A stretch of DNA of 20,931 nt from CALMKX01 sp036274895. Lineage in GTDB: Bacteria; Acidobacteriota; Thermoanaerobaculia; Multivoradales; SZUA-115. A model generated the notes under the pieces. The model made no database searches, was not told the origin of the DNA, and saw nothing but the letters and a program-made list of their open reading frames with translations. Location of the stretch: positions 1-20,931 of the forward strand of contig DASUEU010000002.1 in assembly GCA_036274895.1 (NCBI GenBank). The letters run 5' to 3'. A program made the translations under genes and the position numbers. Below, in pieces: positions 14,350-20,931 of the stretch (positions are counted from its first letter, which is position 1; each line of letters opens with the position of its first letter).

Positions 14350-15285
14350 TCAGCCGCCCAGCACTAGACTCTGCCCCACCGCCAGCTCGGCGAGCTGGCG
14401 GCCCTCGGCGGGAGCGTGCCGCTGCCACCAGGCGCGCATCCTCTCGATGGGCTCGGAGATCGGCTCGTCGGTGAGCTGGAAGGTGCCCCAGTGCATGGGC
14501 ACCAGGCGCCGGGCGCCGAGGTGGAGGAAAGCCTCGCCGGCCTGCTCGGGGGTCAAGTGGGCGGCCTCCATGAACCAGCCGGGCTCGTAGGCGCCGATCG
14601 GCAGCAGCGCGGCGTCGAGCCCGGGGAAGCGAGCGGCGATCTGGGCGAAGCCACCGAAGGCCGCGGTGTCCCCGGCGTGATAGACGGCCCGGCCGCCGCC
14701 CTCGATCACGAAGCCGCCCCACCAGCTGCGGTTGACGTCCCAGCCATGACGGTTCGACCAATGCCGGGCCGGCACGAAGGTCACGGCCAGACTGCCCAAC
14801 TCCACCCGCTGCCACCAGGCGAGCTCCACCACCGGCCGCGGGGCCCAACGCCGGAACCACCGCCCCAGCCCCAGCGGCACCAGGGCGGGCGCCTCGGGCG
14901 GCAGGGCGCGCAGGCTCGGGCGGTCCAGGTGGTCGTAGTGGTTGTGGCTGATCAGCAGCGCCGCGAGCGGCGGCAGCTCGGCGATGCGCAGCCCCGGCTC
15001 GCCGTAGCGCGGGTAGAAGGTGCCGATGCGTTGGGAGAACACCGGATCGACCAGGAAGCTCGCCCCGCCGAGGCGGCCGAGGAACGACGAATGGCCGATC
15101 CAGGTCAGGAAGTCGCCCGCCGCCGGGCAGGCGGGTTCTCCCGGTGCTCGGAGGTGGTGCGGCGCCGGGGGACCGGGCGGCTGGATGCGGCGCCGGCCGG
15201 TCAGTCGATCCCAGAGCGCCCAGCGCAGGACCGTCGGCAGAGGCTGGGGGCGATGGGCGGGGTCGAGGTTGGTGAAGCGAGGCAT
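14350..15285 (-). CDS. MBL-fold metallo-hydrolase (NAPE-PLD/UlaG-like)
   Basis: A 311-residue metallo-beta-lactamase-fold enzyme without a signal peptide, closest in pattern to the NAPE-PLD/RomA/UlaG branch. Seen: an N-terminal strand HSSFLGRLGGASFLVDP, the metal motif HNHYDH (His114, His116, Asp118, His119), ARHWSNR with His175, HAGDTAAF with Asp206, and PMHWGTFQL with His265. That is a complete di-metal site. The substrate is not visible; phosphodiesters or lactones are usual for the branch. The start is set at 15285 because family members begin with an R-F-x-N-x-x-P-like stretch; ATGs at 15312 and further upstream are also open and lack clear ribosome sites. It is convergent with the toxin gene and divergent from the protease gene. 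Confidence 0.8.
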   Translation of the reverse strand: MPRFTNLDPAHRPQPLPTVLRWALWDRLTGRRRIQPPGPPAPHHLRAPGEPACPAAGDFLTWIGHSSFLGRLGGASFLVDPVFSQRIGTFYPRYGEPGLRIAELPPLAALLISHNHYDHLDRPSLRALPPEAPALVPLGLGRWFRRWAPRPVVELAWWQRVELGSLAVTFVPARHWSNRHGWDVNRSWWGGFVIEGGGRAVYHAGDTAAFGGFAQIAARFPGLDAALLPIGAYEPGWFMEAAHLTPEQAGEAFLHLGARRLVPMHWGTFQLTDEPISEPIERMRAWWQRHAPAEGRQLAELAVGQSLVLGG

Positions 15286-15329
15286 GGCCGGGCCCCGGAG
15301 GGCCGGCGGCATCCTTTCATGCTCGGCTG

Positions 15330-15335
15330 TACAAT
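15330..15335 (+). promoter_or_regulatory. Candidate -10 for the secreted protease
   Basis: GCTGTACAATGC contains TACAAT (5 of 6 to consensus), 46 bp before the protease ATG. No -35 match at 16-18 bp. It lies in the divergent gap with the MBL gene. Confidence 0.45.
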
Positions 15336-15380
15336 GCGAAGGCTTGGCCGGACCCCTTTTTTCTGGCCTGGAGGTTTCCG

Positions 15381-16679
15381 ATGGAGTCCCTCGCTCTGCT
15401 CCTGCTGCTGGCCCTTCCTCTCCCCGATCCGCCAGCTCCCCCGCCACCCGCCCTCTGCTTCGCCCCGGGTACGCCGCTCGCCGACATCGAGGCCGTGACC
15501 TTCTCTGGCGGCGATCCGGGCACCTCCCTGGACCTGCCCCAGCCCGGCCTCGGCCTCAAGTACCAGCTCTTCACCTCACCCTTCGACCGCTGGACCTCGA
15601 CCGCGACCAACGGCGGCGGGCTCAGCCAGGGCTCCCCGACCACTCTGACCTGGAGCTACGTGCCGGACGGCACGTCGATCCCCTCCAACCCGAGCCTCGC
15701 TGGGGACGCCACCGGGCCGAGCAACCTCTTCGCCTGGTTGAACGGCCTCTACGGCAACTTCAATACCTGGCATGCTTTCTTCGTCCAGGTCTTCGACCGC
15801 TGGTCCCAGATCTCCGGCATCACCTACGTCTACCAGCCGAGCGACGACGGCGCGGCCTTTCCGCAGTCCGGCGTGAGCTCGGGGGCTTCCGGTGCCTTGG
15901 GAGTGCGGGGCGACGTCCGGATCAGTGCCCGCACCCTGGGCGGGCCGTCGGGTGTGCTGGCCTTCAACTTCTCGCCCAACAGCGGCGACATGGTCATCGA
16001 CTCCGCGGACGGCTACTTCAACACCACCACCAACAACTCGATCCGCCTGCGCAACACGTTGGGCCATGAGCACGGCCACGGCCTGGGCTTCACCCACTCT
16101 TGCCCCGACGACGACACCAAGCTGATGGAGCCCGCGATCTCGACCAACTTCGACGGCCCCCAGCTCGACGACCTGCTCGCCGTGCAACGCCAGTATGGGG
16201 ATCCCCTGGAGAACAACGACTCGTCCGGCGCCGCGACCATCCTTCCTGGCAGCTCCGCGCTGGTCGAGGGGATCGCCCTCGACGACAACGGCGACGTGGA
16301 CTTCTTCCGCTTCTCGGTCGGCTCGGCCACCCAGGTCACGGCCCGGGCCATCCCCACCGGCGCAACCTACCTGGAAGGCCCACAGGTCGGCGCCAGCTGC
16401 AGCGCCGGAACGAGCTTCAACACCTTGACGCTGAACGACCTCGGCGTGGCCCTGCTGGACACCAACGGCAGCACCGTGCTCGCGACCTCGAACGTCAACC
16501 CGGCGGGCCAGGCCGAGAGTGTCACCTTCGCGCTGCCGGCAGCCGGCGACTACTACGTGCGGGTCTTCGCCGGCGGCCTCAACACCGTCCAGGCCTACCG
16601 GTTGGAGGTCGGCGACGTGATCTTCGCCGACGGCTTCGAGAGCGGCGACACCTCGGCCTGGTCGACCGTGGTGCCGTGA
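15381..16679 (+). CDS. Secreted matrixin-like zinc metalloprotease
   Basis: A 432-residue exported protease. Residues 1-15 are a short hydrophobic signal followed by a Pro-rich segment. The zinc site HEHGHGLGFTH at residues 229-239 (His229, Glu230, His233, His239) fits the metzincin pattern HExxHGxGxxH, and Met249 in LME is the candidate Met-turn. Residues 275-410 look like a PPC (pre-peptidase C-terminal) domain: DDNGDVDFFRFSV and PAAGDYYVRVFAGG. The end carries DVIFADGFESGDTSAWS, a C-terminal motif seen in many secreted proteins. GGAGG lies 8 bp upstream of the ATG. It converges on the dsrE-like gene with 7 bp between stops. Substrate is unknown. Confidence 0.85.
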   Translation: MESLALLLLLALPLPDPPAPPPPALCFAPGTPLADIEAVTFSGGDPGTSLDLPQPGLGLKYQLFTSPFDRWTSTATNGGGLSQGSPTTLTWSYVPDGTSIPSNPSLAGDATGPSNLFAWLNGLYGNFNTWHAFFVQVFDRWSQISGITYVYQPSDDGAAFPQSGVSSGASGALGVRGDVRISARTLGGPSGVLAFNFSPNSGDMVIDSADGYFNTTTNNSIRLRNTLGHEHGHGLGFTHSCPDDDTKLMEPAISTNFDGPQLDDLLAVQRQYGDPLENNDSSGAATILPGSSALVEGIALDDNGDVDFFRFSVGSATQVTARAIPTGATYLEGPQVGASCSAGTSFNTLTLNDLGVALLDTNGSTVLATSNVNPAGQAESVTFALPAAGDYYVRVFAGGLNTVQAYRLEVGDVIFADGFESGDTSAWSTVVP

Positions 16680-16686
16680 GGCGCCG

Positions 16687-17106
16687 TCAGAGGGTGACCG
16701 TACGATCCGCCCGGGCGATCTTGTCGGCGAAGCTCTGCCAGCCGAGGATCGCGTCCACTTGGGCCTGGACCCGTGCGGCGTCGAGGCCCAGGTAGCGCAC
16801 CGAGGCGCTGCAGGCGAAGAGCCGGATGGCTCCGGCCTCACGGCCGGGAGTGAGCATGGCTGCGAGGGAGGGGGCCTGGGCGGCGATCAGGCGGGCGCGA
16901 GTCAGGGGTGAGGCGGGATCGAGGTCGTCCCAGCGCTCTTCCACCCAACTGGCGAGCGCGGCAAAGAAGAGGGCGATCTCCACCCTCTGCCCGGCAGCGG
17001 CAGCGCTCGCCGCCAGCGAGGAGACCTGGAATCGCCCGTCCCAGGTGGCGGCGTGGGCGAGGATGAAGAGGTTCACACGACCTTGCAGGTGTGGGGGCGG
17101 GGTCAC
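16687..17106 (-). CDS. DsrE/DsrF-like protein
   Basis: About 139 residues, with the alternating strand-helix pattern of the DsrE family: VNLFILAHAATWDGRFQVSSLAASAAAAGQRVEIALFF near the start, then IRLFACSASVRYLGLD with Cys99 in the position of the usual thiol. DsrE-type proteins move sulfur or act as small redox partners; here it is the last gene after korB. The GTG at 17106 is 7 bp after the korB stop, but it falls inside REP-like hairpin C, so residues 1-10 may be repeat-encoded. The in-frame GTG at 17076, just after AAGG, is an alternative start. It has a single cysteine, so any sulfur relay would need a partner. Confidence 0.7.
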   Translation of the reverse strand: MTPPPHLQGRVNLFILAHAATWDGRFQVSSLAASAAAAGQRVEIALFFAALASWVEERWDDLDPASPLTRARLIAAQAPSLAAMLTPGREAGAIRLFACSASVRYLGLDAARVQAQVDAILGWQSFADKIARADRTVTL

Positions 17107-17117
17107 CCCGCCCCTAC
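17091..17117. repeat. REP-like palindromic hairpin C
   Basis: A 12-bp stem (GTGGGGGCGGGG with CCCCGCCCCTAC, one G-T pair) with a TCA loop. It covers the end of korB, including part of its stop, and the putative GTG start of the dsrE-like gene. The core GTAGGGGCGG matches hairpin A. It may attenuate or stabilise the mRNA between the two genes. Confidence 0.55.
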
Positions 17118-18127
17118 TCCACCACCCAGGTCTCGGGGCCGCGGATCAGGTCGTCCAGCCGGGCCGGACGGGCTTCCTGGGCGGCCGTGATCTGCGCCAG
17201 CACCCGCGAGTCGTAGCTCGCGGCCGGTACCGAGCGCAGGATGCCGATCGGGGTCGGGAAGGCCGGCGGCAGGAGCTGGGTCATCATGAAGGCGAAGATC
17301 GGGTCCTCACGCTCCTCGTCCCAGACCAGGCAATCGTCCGGCCCAAAGCCGTCCGCGAAGTGCACCACCTCCAGCCGGGTGCCGTTGAGGCGGATCCCCT
17401 TGTCCCTCTGATCGCCGAACACCAGGGGCTTGCCGTGCTCCAAGTAGAGCACCTGCTCCTGGCGGCTCTCCTTCTCGGTCATGTACTCGAAGGCGTGGTC
17501 GTTGAAGATGTTGCAGTTCTGGTAGATCTCGACGTAGGCCGTGCCCTCGTGCTGGGCCGCTCGGCGCAGCACGTCGCGCAGGTGGCTCTGGAAGATGTCG
17601 ACGCTCCTGGCGACGAAAGTGGCGCCGGCACCGAGGGCCAGGGCGAGGGGGTTGAAGGGATAGTCCGGTGAGCCCACCGGGCTCGACTTGGTCTTCTTGC
17701 CCAGCTCGCTGGTGGGTGAGTACTGGCCCTTGGTCAGGCCGTAGATCCGGTTGTTGAACATCAGGATCTTGAGGCCCACGTTGCGGCGGATGGTGTGGAT
17801 CAGGTGATTGCCCCCGATCGACATCGAGTCGCCGTCGCCGGTCACCACCCAGACCTGGAGGTCCGGCCGCGCCAGCTTCAGGCCGGTAGCCACGGCCGGT
17901 GCCCGCCCGTGGATGGTGTGGAAGCCGTAGGTGTTCATGTAGTAGGGAAAACGGCTGGAGCAGCCGATCCCGGAGACGATGACGAACCGCTCCTTGGGGA
18001 TCCCCAGCTCGGGGAAAACCGTCTGCACGGCCGAGAGGATCGCGTAGTCCCCGCAGCCGGGGCACCAGCGGATCTCCTGGTCGGACTGGAAGTCCTTCTT
18101 GGCGAGCACGGGCGCTTCGGTGGTCAC
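17114..18127 (-). CDS. korB: 2-oxoacid:ferredoxin oxidoreductase beta subunit
   Basis: A 337-residue thiamine-pyrophosphate subunit. With KorA it decarboxylates a 2-oxoacid, probably 2-oxoglutarate, to acyl-CoA and reduces ferredoxin. Seen: WCPGCGDYAIL with Cys22 and Cys25, GIGCSSRF with Cys56, and IYQNCNIFND with Cys205, the four ligands of one 4Fe-4S cluster. TGDGDSMSIGGNH and the following MFNNRIYGLTKGQ segment form the TPP/Mg site. The pattern fits the two-subunit KorAB type. The GTG start at 18127 overlaps the korA TGA (GTGA), with GGAGGTG just upstream, so translation is coupled. Substrate specificity is inferred and cannot be read from sequence. Confidence 0.92.
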   Translation of the reverse strand: MTTEAPVLAKKDFQSDQEIRWCPGCGDYAILSAVQTVFPELGIPKERFVIVSGIGCSSRFPYYMNTYGFHTIHGRAPAVATGLKLARPDLQVWVVTGDGDSMSIGGNHLIHTIRRNVGLKILMFNNRIYGLTKGQYSPTSELGKKTKSSPVGSPDYPFNPLALALGAGATFVARSVDIFQSHLRDVLRRAAQHEGTAYVEIYQNCNIFNDHAFEYMTEKESRQEQVLYLEHGKPLVFGDQRDKGIRLNGTRLEVVHFADGFGPDDCLVWDEEREDPIFAFMMTQLLPPAFPTPIGILRSVPAASYDSRVLAQITAAQEARPARLDDLIRGPETWVVE

Positions 18128-19989
18128 GCGAGCACCTCCCGGATCTTGTCGACGATCTCCTGGCGCACGAACGGCTTACCCTGCACCTTGGGGAAGCTCA
18201 GGATGTCTTTCAGGTAGCGAGCCCGCAGCAGCAGGGCCAGCTGGCCGCTGTTGATCTCGGGCAGCAGCACCTGGTCGAAGCGCGACAGCACCTCGCCCAG
18301 GTTCGGTGGGAAGGGATTCAGGTAGCGCAGGTGGGCGCGGCTCACCGAGAGCCCCTCGCGGCGGGCCAGGTTGACGGCGCCGGTGATGGCGCCGGCGGTC
18401 GAGCCCCAGCCGAGCACCAGCAGCCGCCCCTCCGGCTCCCCCACCACTTCGAGGGGCGGGATCTCATTGGCGATGCGGGCCACCTTCTCGGCGCGCAGGA
18501 AGGTCATCCGCTCGTGGTTGGCCGGATCGTAGGAGATGCTGCCCTTGCCGTCCGACTTCTCGAGGCCGCCGATGCGGTGCTCGAGGCCCGGGGTGCCCGG
18601 GATCGCCCACGGCCGGCTCAGGGTCTCCTCATCGCGCAGGTAGGGCAGGAAGCCCTCCGGATCAGTGCGGAAGTCGATGCGCAGGTCGGGCAGCTCCTCG
18701 GCCTTGGGGAAGCGCCAGGGCTCCGAGCCGTTGGCCACGTAGCCGTCCGAGAGGAAGAACACCGGCACCATGTAGCGCAGGGAGATGCGGCAGGCTTCGA
18801 GGATGGTCTCAAAACAGTCCTTGGGCGAGGACGCCGCCAAAACCGGCATCGGAGACTCGCCGTTCCTGCCGAACATCACCTGCAGCAGGTCGGCCTGCTC
18901 GGTCTTGGTCGGCATACCGGTCGAGGGGCCGCTCCTCTGGATGTTGCAGATCACCAGGGGGAGCTCCACCATCACCGCCAGGTTGATCGCTTCCATTTTC
19001 AATGCGATGCCCGGGCCGCTCGAGATGGTCACGCCGAGGGCGCCGCCGAAGGACGCGCCGATGGCGGCACAGACGGCAGCGATCTCGTCCTCGGCTTGGA
19101 AGGTGGTCACCCCGAAGTGCTTGTAGGCCGCCACCTCCTCGAGCACCCCGGAGGCCGGGGTGATCGGATAGGCCCCCAGGAAGAGAGGCAGGCCGCTGCG
19201 CCGGCTGGCCGCCACCAGGCCGATGGCCAGGGCGGAGTTGCCGTTGATGTTGCGATAGCTGCCGGCCGGCAGCTGCGCACGGTCGACCTCGTAGCGAACT
19301 TGGAAGGCCTCGGTGATGTTGCAGTAGTTCCAGCCCGCTCGCAGCACCCGGATGTTGGCGTCGGCCAGCGCCGGCTTGTCCTTGAAGCGGCGCTCCAGCC
19401 AGCGCACGCTCGGCTCGAGAGGGCGCGAGAACAGCCAATAGGCCATGCCCAGGGCGAACATGTTCTTCGAGCGCTCCTGGGTCTTGGAGTCGACCTCGGA
19501 GCCTTCGAGGGCCCGGCGGGTCATGGTGGTCAAGGCCACGGTGTAGACCCGGTAGCCCTGGAGCGAGCCGTTCTCGAGCGGGTTGCTGGCGAGGCCGGCT
19601 TTCTTCAAGTTGCGCTCGTTGAACTCGTCGGTGTTGACGATGATCACGCCGTTGGGCTGGAGATCCTTGAGCTCCTTGACCAGGGCCGCCGGATTCATCG
19701 CCACCAGCACGTCCGGGGCGTCGCCCGGAGTGTGGATGTCGTAGTCGGCGATGCGCACCTGGAACGAAGAAACACCCGGCAGAGTGCCCTGGGGAGCGCG
19801 GATCTCGGCGGGAAAGTCCGGCAGGGTCGAGAGGTCGTTGCCGACCAGGGCCGATGTGCTGGTGAACTGCCCGCCGGTCAGCTGCATGCCATCGCCGGAG
19901 TCGCCGGCGAAGCGGATCACGACTTCATCGAGCTTTTCGGTGGGGACCTCTCGGGGTTGACTCTCGACGGTACTGACGGACTCACTCAT
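18124..19989 (-). CDS. korA: 2-oxoacid:ferredoxin oxidoreductase alpha subunit, gamma-alpha fusion
   Basis: A 621-residue fusion of the gamma domain (about 22-200: VVIRFAGDSGDGMQ, LPDFPAEIRAPQGT) with the alpha domain (about 265-621: LGAYPITPASGVLEE at 271-285, then QAEDEIAAVCAAIGAS and IQRSGPSTGMPTKTEQADL). The C-terminus has the conserved LRYLNPFPPNLGEVLSRF and EINSGQLALLLRARYL. This architecture matches the bacterial KorA type of about 600-650 residues. It carries no Fe-S motif of its own, so the electron path is through KorB. The ATG at 19989 follows AAAGGGG; the open frame extends to 20091 without similarity. The gene lies 31 bp after nuoI. Confidence 0.92.
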   Translation of the reverse strand: MSESVSTVESQPREVPTEKLDEVVIRFAGDSGDGMQLTGGQFTSTSALVGNDLSTLPDFPAEIRAPQGTLPGVSSFQVRIADYDIHTPGDAPDVLVAMNPAALVKELKDLQPNGVIIVNTDEFNERNLKKAGLASNPLENGSLQGYRVYTVALTTMTRRALEGSEVDSKTQERSKNMFALGMAYWLFSRPLEPSVRWLERRFKDKPALADANIRVLRAGWNYCNITEAFQVRYEVDRAQLPAGSYRNINGNSALAIGLVAASRRSGLPLFLGAYPITPASGVLEEVAAYKHFGVTTFQAEDEIAAVCAAIGASFGGALGVTISSGPGIALKMEAINLAVMVELPLVICNIQRSGPSTGMPTKTEQADLLQVMFGRNGESPMPVLAASSPKDCFETILEACRISLRYMVPVFFLSDGYVANGSEPWRFPKAEELPDLRIDFRTDPEGFLPYLRDEETLSRPWAIPGTPGLEHRIGGLEKSDGKGSISYDPANHERMTFLRAEKVARIANEIPPLEVVGEPEGRLLVLGWGSTAGAITGAVNLARREGLSVSRAHLRYLNPFPPNLGEVLSRFDQVLLPEINSGQLALLLRARYLKDILSFPKVQGKPFVRQEIVDKIREVLA

Positions 19990-19999
19990 GGTCTCGCGA

Positions 20000-20011
20000 C
20001 CCCTTTCGGGG
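20000..20011 (-). promoter_or_regulatory. GNRA hairpin overlapping the korA ribosome site
   Basis: On the coding strand CCCC-GAAA-GGGG forms a 4-bp GC stem with a GNRA tetraloop, and its GGGG arm and AAA are the likely Shine-Dalgarno bases of korA. It could limit korA initiation relative to nuoI. Small and possibly fortuitous. Confidence 0.3.
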
Positions 20012-20020
20012 GAGATGGGT

Positions 20021-20746
20021 TCAATGCGCCACAGCACCCTCGACCGGCGAGCCGGCAGCTCGCGCGGCCTCGACGAGGTTGAATGCTTCACGCCGCATGC
20101 GGGCGCGCTCGACGTCCTCCTCCGGGTAGCGGGGTCGGTAGCCGAGCTGATTCTGGTCGAAGGTGTAGGGCTTCATCAGATCTGCCTTGCCGACGATCGA
20201 CTGCTCGCGGGTGAAGTAGGCCAGGTCGTAGTTGTTGCTCATGATAATGGCCTCTTCCGGGCAGGCGTCCACGCAGTAGCCGCAGAAGATGCAACGCAGC
20301 ATGTCGATCTCGTAGACGACCGGATATTTCTCGATGTTGACGTCCGGATGCTCCCCCGCTTCGATGTGGATGCACTCGGCCGGGCAGTTCTGGGCGCAGA
20401 GAAAGCAGGCGACGCAGCGCACCGACCCGTCCGGCCGGGTGGTGAGGATGTGGTGCCCGCGGAACCGGTGGCTGTAGCTCCTGCGCGCCTCGGGATATTC
20501 GATGGTGTACATCTTGTTGCGCCCGAGGACGTTGCGCAAGAAGTGCTTGAGGGTGACCCACATGCCGCCGAGGAGCGGCAGGTAGAGCCGCTCGGCAAGG
20601 CCCGGCCGGTAGGGCTTCGTCTCGTTGGGAAAGGGCTCGCGCAATGTTGGACGACCAGCGGGACGACCAGCGGGACGAACACCGGGGCGGCCCGCGGGCG
20701 GCGGGGCCGGCGGCGTCTGGATGCCTTGGACGATCGGCTGGCTCAT
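20021..20746 (-). CDS. nuoI: NADH-quinone oxidoreductase subunit I, 2x 4Fe-4S
   Basis: A 241-residue peripheral complex I subunit that passes electrons toward the quinone site. Two 4Fe-4S motifs: CVACFLCAQNCPAECI (Cys111, 114, 117, 121) and CIFCGYCVDACPEEAI (Cys152, 155, 158, 162). The GMWVTLKHFLRN segment and the post-cluster NNYDLAYFTREQSIVGKADLM are NuoI-like, not the small ferredoxin KorD type. The first ~45 residues are a Pro/Arg/Gly-rich extension with GRP repeats (residues 19-33) not usual in NuoI. It starts within the nuoD stop (ATGA). The next genes downstream are korA and korB, so it may also be the acceptor side for that oxidoreductase. Confidence 0.92.
   Translation of the reverse strand: MSQPIVQGIQTPPAPPPAGRPGVRPAGRPAGRPTLREPFPNETKPYRPGLAERLYLPLLGGMWVTLKHFLRNVLGRNKMYTIEYPEARRSYSHRFRGHHILTTRPDGSVRCVACFLCAQNCPAECIHIEAGEHPDVNIEKYPVVYEIDMLRCIFCGYCVDACPEEAIIMSNNYDLAYFTREQSIVGKADLMKPYTFDQNQLGYRPRYPEEDVERARMRREAFNLVEAARAAGSPVEGAVAH
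20649..20684 (-). repeat. 12-bp tandem repeat in the nuoI 5' region
   Basis: Three 12-bp units (plus-strand GGACGACCAGCG twice, then a diverged GGACGAACACCG) encode the R-P-A-G-like repeats of the N-terminal extension. Being in frame with a 4-codon unit, the number can change without frameshift. Confidence 0.7.
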
Positions 20747-20931
20747 CGCTCGAGCTCTCCCGCAATGATGTTGAGCCCGCCGAGCGAAACGATGGCGTCG
20801 GCGACCGTGCCACCGTTGATCAGGCGGGGAAACGTGGACATGATGGGGAAGCAGGGCGGCCGGCAGTGGTTGCGATAAGGTTTTCCCGAGCCGTCGCTGA
20901 TCGTATAGAAGCCGAGCTCGCCGTTGGCCCC
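20743..20931 (-). CDS. nuoD: NADH-quinone oxidoreductase subunit D, 3' end (partial)
   Basis: The last 62 codons of a gene running off the right edge. The translation GANGELGFYTISDGSGKPYR, then CRPPCFPIMSTFPRLI and a C-terminal LNIIAGELER, is the typical NuoD C-terminus (usual form NGELGFYxVSDG...RPPCFxxM...GGEMDR, remembered). The TGA overlaps the nuoI ATG by 4 bp, so the two are coupled. It is in the same orientation as nuoI, korA and korB, indicating one operon that begins to the right of the window. Confidence 0.9.
   Translation of the reverse strand, partial: GANGELGFYTISDGSGKPYRNHCRPPCFPIMSTFPRLINGGTVADAIVSLGGLNIIAGELER

Noticed and set aside
20021..20746. NuoI as the small KorD/PorD ferredoxin subunit of the oxidoreductase
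   Set aside because: At 241 residues with a helical segment before the clusters and a long tail after them it fits NuoI, and the preceding partial gene is nuoD. A shared role is still possible.
1..20931. CRISPR arrays, tRNA or rRNA genes, insertion sequences
   Set aside because: No regularly spaced direct repeats, no cloverleaf-like tRNA ends in the gaps, and no transposase-like reading frame were seen.

Overview
This is GC-rich, gene-dense bacterial DNA with short intergenic gaps, many GTG starts and 4-bp start/stop overlaps. Several features point to a Gram-negative, probably an Acidobacteriota of the Thermoanaerobaculia type: Oar-like TonB-plug motifs, many secreted proteins with cleavable signals, a complex I cluster joined to a 2-oxoacid:ferredoxin oxidoreductase, and a DUF433/DUF5615 toxin-antitoxin pair. 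The phylum is inferred from remembered family habits; there is no rRNA or marker gene in the window.

Layout. 1-196 holds no supported gene but has two hairpin repeats. 197-2207: a divergent pair, a DUF2090 TIM-barrel aldolase-like gene (-) and osmC (+), the latter followed by a YcxB-like membrane protein. 2284-4307: a secreted protein of unknown function and a pirin, both (-), separated by a perfect 16-bp palindrome and a REP-like hairpin. 4408-7053: an uncharacterised protein with a Cys/His zinc-type cluster, then an AmpG-like MFS permease (+). 7050-9065 (-): a large secreted protein with three four-cysteine C-terminal repeats, whose stop codon overlaps the permease stop tail to tail. 9184-12995 (+): two translationally coupled, distantly similar secreted proteins. 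The second carries what looks like a circularly permuted TonB-receptor plug segment and is followed by a plausible intrinsic terminator. 13092-14301 (+): a DUF1761 membrane protein and a toxin-antitoxin module (RHH+DUF433 antitoxin, DUF5615 PIN-like toxin). 14350-15285 (-): an MBL-fold hydrolase. 15381-16679 (+): a secreted matrixin-like zinc protease with a C-terminal DGFESGD motif. 16687-20931 (-): an apparent operon nuoD (3' end) - nuoI - korA - korB - dsrE-like.

How the genes work together. The right-hand operon is the clearest metabolic unit. KorAB would oxidise a 2-oxoacid (probably 2-oxoglutarate) to acyl-CoA and reduce ferredoxin, and it is coupled to complex I genes that could accept those electrons. 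The middle is a secretion and cell-envelope region. The most unusual item is the plug-like block at 12582-12866, in which the two halves of a familiar Oar/TonB motif series appear in swapped order inside an unrelated secreted protein. Several genes share a -10-like GSTANNNT element just upstream of the start, and one (the AmpG-like gene) may be leaderless.
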